Of a stretch of DNA of 64,000 nucleotides, positions 57,101-64,000 are shown piece by piece. A program made the translations under genes and the position numbers. This DNA is from Baylisascaris procyonis (lineage: Eukaryota > Nematoda > Chromadorea > Rhabditida > Ascarididae). How positions within the stretch are numbered: position 1 is the stretch's first letter; each line of letters starts with the position of its first letter. The notes beneath the pieces were generated by a model, which did no database searches, was not told the DNA's origin, and saw nothing but the letters and a program-made list of their open reading frames with translations. Location of the stretch: positions 6,347,501 through 6,411,500 of the forward strand of contig JAZARR010000146.1 of the NCBI GenBank assembly GCA_037389465.1, written 5' to 3'.

Positions 57101-57987
57101 CTTTAACTTTAAAGAAAGATGCAATTTGGGCAGATGCAACGCCCAATATTCAACATGCCTGGGTCACTTATTGCTCCTTTGCTGATCAAGTCTACACACT
57201 AAGCGACTCTAGAGACATTCTTCGCTTTATTGGTCAATGAGTTCACACTTCGAATATTGCTTGCCATATTTCAATGAATTGCTTGCTTTTGCGAAATATT
57301 TCCTACGAGAAATTAGCAGCACTTAAAGAATGCGAGCAGAAATGCGGGAATATGAGTGCAGTTTGGAGGCGTTTTAAATTTCACTTCACAATTTAAAGAA
57401 GTTTGAAAAAAGGCGGAAATATTGATGTCGATGCAAGATTTCAAAGCTAAATAACGCATTGGTTGCTTATTGCAGAGTAAAGCAACCCCCTCCCCCCTTC
57501 CTCCCCCACCCATTGTGACTATTTCTTAATATACAATTTTTGCTCATCAATTCATTAAAATTTTCTGACATTATTTTAATTTGCGTATTCTGATAGGCGT
57601 AACTGGCTACTTCACTAGTAACTGATATTCAATATCAACATCATCATCACTCAGAAAACAAACGTGAATTCAAATATTTCAATTTATTTAACAGCAGCTT
57701 CTTGAACACACAAAGGAAAAATCATGCTTGCGATCATTTGATAAGGATATGGCCTCAATACCATAGTAAAATTGAACTAGTGAATAAGCATTTGCATATG
57801 AGAAGAGAATAATAACACTCAAAGATTTAAGAGCACATGATTAACTATAAAAGGTATTTGTGATAGAGATAGGAGATGCATCGCATGCAGCTGTGAATTA
57901 ATATGAATGACGGATGAGAAATAAAAGTGGAGAGCTGTTTCAAATATTTCAATGATCAAATTGCAAAGCATCAAAGAAATTGAGAGC

Positions 57988-58045
57988 ATTGTTTTATTCA
58001 TGTGCCGATCAGAATCTATTTTATTCATGTGCAGATCAGAATGCC
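57988..58045. repeat. 27-bp tandem duplication
   Basis: The phrase ttttattcatgtgc, one variable base, then gatcagaat occurs twice in succession with one substitution. Confidence 0.75.
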
Positions 58046-58219
58046 TTTAATATCGTTTAAGTCATTCATGCCTTCTTCAACGATTTAGCAGCGTATTGAT
58101 CTCTTGAATCACTTGTTGACTCATCATAAAATAAATAAATACAAAATATCGCCCATCAAACTGATTTTTCGCAGATTATTCTTTTTCAGTCTTATTCGTA
58201 TTTTTCCTCGTCATTAATA

Positions 58220-58417
58220 AAAATGAAGACTGTTATATTATTGTTATTAGTAGTGCTGTTATTGTTATTCACATTACTATTATTGCTAATTATCACTTCT
58301 GCTACCGGTTCTGCGACCGTTACTAGTAACTACTCTTGCTAAATACCACTAATAACTACTTCTACGGTCAATATTACTAACCTCTATTACTAGTGACACT
58401 ACTGCTGCCACTGTTAC
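58220..58417. repeat. Imperfect TTA/ACT trinucleotide-rich tract
   Basis: A degenerate run of TTATTG, ATTACT, TACTAG and CCACTA-type words with a three-base rhythm leads into the 108-bp tandem duplication. Confidence 0.7.
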
Positions 58418-58633
58418 TACTACCACTATCACAACTACCATGACTGGTACTACAACTACTACACTTCCACTATTACCTACAACCACTAACTGCTGCTGCT
58501 AACTGTTTTTGCTGCAACTACTATCTACTACCACTATCACAACTACCATGACTGGTACTACAACTACTACACTTCCACTATTACCTACAACCACTAACTG
58601 CTGCTGCTAACTGTTTTTGCTGCAACTACTATC
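58418..58633. repeat. 108-bp tandem duplication, two copies
   Basis: The unit beginning actaccactatcacaac and ending tgctgcaactactatc occurs twice with a period of 108 bases and appears identical over most of its length. The two copies are far more alike than the surrounding degenerate trinucleotide tract, so the duplication is recent. Confidence 0.88.
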
Positions 58634-61600
58634 ACTACTACTAAAATAACGTTGTCTTTATTAGGTTGAGCACAAATGAAGTCATGAACTGTTAAATTGA
58701 ATTTTCGTTCACCTTGATTTTGCATTAACGTCTGAAAACTAATAGTACCAAATGATTACAACGGTGGTCTTAGCCCATAATTTAATTGTTAAGTTCCAAT
58801 GTTCAGCAGATTTATGCTACATAGAGCATATGGGAACAAAATCAGAGTTGATAATAGCTGAAAACTGGCATGGCTTGTCCTGACAACATAAACTTGAGAG
58901 TAGCAAGACTAGTCGTTGTGAACAAATAGATGATATCGTAGAGAGCAACTAGTGGAAGCATCACAATGAATGGCCGATGATGGTGGCTGAATTTTAGGGA
59001 AATATGTGCACTTCGGGAGATGTATCTGAGGGACGAATTTGTTGCTGATGTGGGTGGTTGTTAGAGATGTTAATGAGGTCCCGCGAGTGGGGCTAGAATC
59101 GACCACCAAACGAACACAACTGCGGCAGCAACGGCGCCGCCCGGTTTTACAATTCAAGTCAATTTGCGCGATTCATACATCCATTTGGCAACGTTTGATT
59201 TGCCGGCTTGCAAAGCAACAGCAGCGTGTCACGCGTTGATGTTGTGTACCCCCTGTAGCATACACTCATTTACGCTCCATTCACGCGTCCACTACGACTC
59301 GCTAGCTGCACCTAAAGCTGCAACTTGATGAGTGCTGAACTTTGCGTCCTACTGAATTCGTGATCAAGCCAAATATTCAGCAAATTTCAGAAATAGGCAC
59401 TCTTTTTTACTAGCTGCTTTTTTTCCTCTCGAATTAATATTGCAAAGAATGTGTGCAGTGATAAATGCCTTTTTTGAACTTCCACGGCTGCGAACCTGCA
59501 TCTAATTACTCGTTAATAGATGGTGACTATGGCCTTCAGCTATATCAATTTTGAAGACTGAATCCGTGAAAAGTTGACGTAGAGCTTTCATTGACAACGA
59601 AAGGTCGTTGAAATTCTTGTCAGGCACATTCGCATGCACACCTGATGCACAAACGTACAGGAATGTAAACACATATGGTGACAAAATTATTTTTACGCCG
59701 ATCACGTATTCAAATGTTCCGATACAACGGATGTGCTATGGACGAACACATACATACGTACACAGCATATGCACTTGTGGGCACAATAAAAGCAGTCATA
59801 CGGAATTTATCGATGCAAAATAGCAGTCAATAAGCGATTGTGATGATAAATGAGCAACGAGAGCAAGCCATAGCTGGCATGTTCCCTACTGGGCTGAATT
59901 GAAAGGCATTCTAGCATCACGACGACAGCATCCACATCCTTCTACCACAATTCAACTCATGTACGCTGTTGCTTCTCTGATTTAATTCATACACTCACAT
60001 CCTATTAGCATGCTGTGCAATTGAATATAAAGTATGCGATTTTTGTCTACTCGGTAGAAGATGTAGCAAAATCTCACAAAAGCAGCATCTATTAATGAGC
60101 ATAGAAATTAGCCTCGACTGTGAGGACGAATCCACAAAAAAAATTTGCATTGTGGGGACCTGATTGGTGAATTCTTTGCACACTACTATTCAGCCAATCA
60201 AGTCGCTCTAAACTGTCTTGCCAACCGAATTTGCATATTTAATGAAGCTCTATTTAACGAATCTAGTCCGAAACACTCGGTCGATAAACAATACAGCATT
60301 AGTAAGATAGCAATCAAGCCGCCGTTCACTCATTTGCCGATCAATTTTGACGGGTGTTATTAGTGGAATAACAATGGTGAAATGGTTTCCGTGGAGTTGT
60401 GATACTACTGTGATTTTGCATTCCCACTTATTGAACCAACCTGTTTTCTAATTTCCTAACAAATAGTACAGTATACATCACGGTCCATTCATATCTTAAC
60501 CAGGCCGGCTGCTGGCGTGTATATTCCACGTAAGTATTGGGCTCCCTAACGTACTTGTGTGAAATGTGGCTCAAGTGGCTGAAAAATGCGTGCAAATTTT
60601 AGGTGCATTTACTTAAGTGTGAATGGCTTCTTTAGAAACAAGTGGATCAATTGTATCCTGCATATGAGAATGGCGGAGATGGAAGGGATCATCCTACCAT
60701 GTTCAAATCCCCAAATGCACTTGAAAACGGCGAAGGCTTTTTGCAGTAACGCTGCCTTCAGCCGTATGTTTGTTTTCAGCACCTCTGTATTCCTCGTATT
60801 AGAATATATGATGCCTAATGGTTGTGTATTTGGTTACGAATTCTATCACATAAGATCTTTAGAGGCTTTCCGAAGAATAGGGCTTTTTTTGCCCTCATCC
60901 TTCAAGAACAAAGCCATTTGTGTGGGAAGAACAGCCCGAGGCCTACTGTTCTGAATGAGCTTCGACCTCAGCCTTTCGGGCAACTTTGATGGTAAGTGGC
61001 TTTCTGACATTTCATAGAGTATTTGCTATAGGCCTTCTTTTTGAATTGATGCTTCTTAAAAGGTATTTTGCTTGGAAGCTGTTTGACGCTTCATTTAGAG
61101 TAAAATGATCTCTGGCAAAAGTGCGCACTTTTCAAGAAAGTGTCGACTCGATCTTACCGTTGATTAAAGCAGCGAAAGAATTTGTTGTTACAACTACATT
61201 TTGATAATGGCTCAAAACCTTATTTTGAATGAGAATCAAATATGAGTGTTCAAAGATGGAGCAGTTTCATCTAAAAAAAATGGAGTGGTTTGTTGTTACT
61301 TCAAAATGAAGGAAAGGTATTATTTGATAAGTCAGTTTTCAAGAAAATGTGCAGGTGAAAAGCGAATGTGGGACAGCTGCTCAAAGTACTTGTCTTTTTC
61401 TTTTTTTTTTTTTTAGTATTTGAGTATATCTTCGATGACCGCAAAGCATATTAAAAGAAAAACTTCAGTGGAGTTACGACGAATAAGCGATGCTACGATG
61501 TAGGCGGATATGAGATGCGCATTGTGAGTCGTTTATCATTGAGCACTGCATTAGATGTTGAGAAACGTCCGAAGGGGATTAGAGCCATTTAAGAGGTGCC

Positions 61601-64000
61601 ATGCCGATCACCGATAAACTATACGCGAAACTTGTTCTATACAACTCATCATTTATTAGAAACCAAACACCTAAAACGAATATTTCGATAATAGTTTTGT
61701 TTACATAGATGGGGACTAGGCTGGCTTGGCTGAGGTTTCAAATTAAGAGTAATGTGAGTGATATAAAAAGTGTTTGCGTAGGTACTGAAAGCATTTCGAA
61801 CAAGAGAAATTTGAGAATGCCCGAGAATGTATTCTCATTAGGGTCACTGTGAGGGTCACTTTATTTCTCGGAATTGCTTTTATTGGTATTAGGTTTCGTA
61901 ATATTTGATGAGTTTTAACAGTACCTGGGCAAATTCGTCACCAATCTGCGCCAAATATTTTAACATTTAGCGCCATTCGGAAGTGTCTAGATTGTGCGTT
62001 AATAGACTAAGAACACGGGCAAGCAGCAGTTCTGAAGTTTGACGGCGAATATTCATTAGTCTCAAACGATGAAAACCAAATTGTTGTTTTCGTCAGTTCC
62101 AATGCTCTCTATAAAGAACAGATTGAACCTCTGCTCTATGAACTTCATGAACTCTAATAATCTCGCCAATTTTACTACTATTCTTGAACAATCATCAGTG
62201 GACTTTGTTGAATGCCCTCCCTGAAATGTGCTGAAAATTGCAATGTTCACTGCTCGATAAGCTCCTTGCAAAATATTTTTACTCTATGTTTCTCGGCATA
62301 ATAAATAGTGAACTAGGATATGTTGCAGAGACTTAAGGAGAAAGTGTATTTTTTTTTTTTTGTTGAGTAATAAGTGTGCATGCAAGATTATATCCTCTAC
62401 CACTTCAGAGAGAGCTGAGAGTGCAAAGATACTCATCCTGTCTAAAAGAAAACGACAATTTGAATGCCTCCCTGCTCGATACTCTTATTTGTGAAGTCCA
62501 CTACGAGTCTGACCATCTGAAAACCCATTCCTCTAAATGCCCCCCTCTTTGCAATCCTCAACCTAGAATGCCTTTTCTTTCGACCACAATTTTGAATTCG
62601 CCATAGCCTAGCAATATTGTGTAAGCCAAACTTCATGCTGACCTTTGAACGAAATAATGTAAGACTACACAGCATATATAGTAGAGAAATAGCGATAGTT
62701 GCTTTATGAGCATTTATTCTTAGCCATTTCCTCTGCTTTTCCCTGCGAGTCTTTTGAAGCTTTTGATTGATTGTTATTTCTTCATAAAAACGTAAATAAC
62801 AGTATATGTATTTTCCTAAGATTCCGCAGATGCATCATAGTTGAGTAAATCAAAATAAATTTCGCTGCTAAAGCAATAGAAGCTAAACGTTTAATACTCG
62901 TCTGCGTGATTCGATAATTTCAGAAATTCACAAAAATGAAAGAGATGAAAATTTTCTCTCAAAACGCGACTTTTATTTTCTCATTATTCGATGAAAACAA
63001 ACATGTTCGCTTCGAATGATGGTTAGCGCTTTGCGAAACTTCAAAAAATGAATCGATACGCAAACAACCGTTATTGAAGGAAACGATTTATAAAATGACT
63101 AAAGATGCAGTATGAAGTTTGCATTCACATTCAATAGCCTTGACATTTTTTCTTCTTATACGAATGCGCTGTCGATTGTGCAATAATTGAAAAACTTGGC
63201 ATTAGGCAGACGCCCGATTATAGTTCTTTCTAGCATATTCGTTGTGAACAGCTATATTTCGTCATCTTCATGAAATAAAAAGGTTGGATGATATGAAAAC
63301 GGCACAAATGTAAAAGGATTTCAAGGAGGTGGAAGCGTCTTAAAGGCTTCAAACGGAAGGCAGAATGCTTGATCGGACAGATTAGAACAAAAAAGTCATA
63401 GATGATTAGATGAACTAATGTCCATTTGATATCACATCCAAAAAGTGGAAAAGAAAAGAAGCAGGTGAAATAAAACCTAAGGCTTGAACTGGATTTCCGA
63501 AACTGTTTCAAGACTATTGTAAGCACTTTATCCCCCAACTGATCTAATGCTTCAATCGCAGAAGTTATAGTCTTTAACTCTAAAAATGCATTCCTTTCAA
63601 AGAAAACATACAGCTTCGGCAGTATAGGCGAGTAATAGTTATGATTATAAAACTAATCTTTAATTGTTAGCCCCTGCAACAGTTAAGTAATAAAACTAGT
63701 CTTTAACTGTTAGCCCCTAGACAATTACACACTTAATGGTGGCGTCGTTAATGAGCCCCTGCAAATGCCAACATATTATGCAATGAGAGTGGAATGAATC
63801 GCCCAATGTTATTTACCAATCTTATGCATTCAGGAACCTATTACAAAGTTTATGACAGTGAACTTAACGTTATTAAGATAAATAAGATCGCCGAAAAAAA
63901 ATGTTTTCAATGACGCGTTGAAATTAAAACCCACCCTTAATAAGTAAGCATTTCATGAGCGCATACTGGAAAATGGGAAGCGCGAATTTCTTCGTTGAAT

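Larger units (their letters stand above)
52705..64000. other. Long AT-rich region without recognised gene
   Basis: No phase-consistent exon chain or domain was found over 11 kb. Open frames at 53152-53343 (-), 58909-59157 (-) and 60586-60954 (+, 122 codons) are the most protein-like but show no family motif. The region holds trinucleotide repeats (54055-54150, 58220-58640), a duplicated 27-bp word near 57990-58045, and a roughly 40-bp duplicated segment near 63650-63720. A less AT-rich stretch (59080-59300) could be an old coding or promoter region. Confidence 0.45.

Overview
The window looks like nuclear DNA of a nematode, most likely a clade V (strongyle-type) worm. It is AT-rich, its genes are split into many small exons of 51-300 bases, its 3' splice sites follow a short TTTCAG/TTGCAG/ATTCAG pattern, and an acceptor-like site sits close upstream of two start codons, as expected for spliced-leader trans-splicing. 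The species cannot be named from the sequence. None of the real genes is a long single ORF. I built them by joining exons whose reading phase agrees across each splice junction.

Layout. 1-9.8 kb: no gene. It holds a decayed non-LTR retrotransposon (about 3.9-6.0 kb) flanked by blocks of a degenerate ~22-bp repeat. 9.8-17.0 kb (+): a complete 11-exon SMAP-type ArfGAP of 521 residues with an intact zinc finger and catalytic arginine. 20.8-25.8 kb (-): a five-EGF, single-pass membrane protein whose 5' end is unresolved; it converges on SMAP. 28.1-28.5 kb (+): an orphan coding exon. 35.6-42.0 kb (+): a gene with a long low-complexity region and a six-cysteine ShKT-like module, with a 111-codon antisense ORF inside one intron. 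43.0-52.6 kb (-): a complete 16-exon, 735-residue LRR-Ig-FN3-TM receptor, with two GC-AG introns and a Penelope-like element in another intron. 52.7-64 kb: no gene supported; trinucleotide repeats and a 108-bp tandem duplication.

The genes do not form an operon. Strand order is + (SMAP), - (EGF), + (ShKT), - (LRR), giving two convergent pairs. Three products look like surface or secreted proteins (EGF, ShKT, LRR-Ig-FN3) and one is a cytoplasmic membrane-traffic regulator (SMAP). I see no prokaryotic-style system, CRISPR array, rRNA or convincing tRNA. The best candidates for something new are the LRR-Ig-FN3 receptor with its non-canonical introns and overlapping uORFs, the compact Penelope-like insertion with inverted termini and a 14-bp flanking repeat, and the ~22-bp repeat family.
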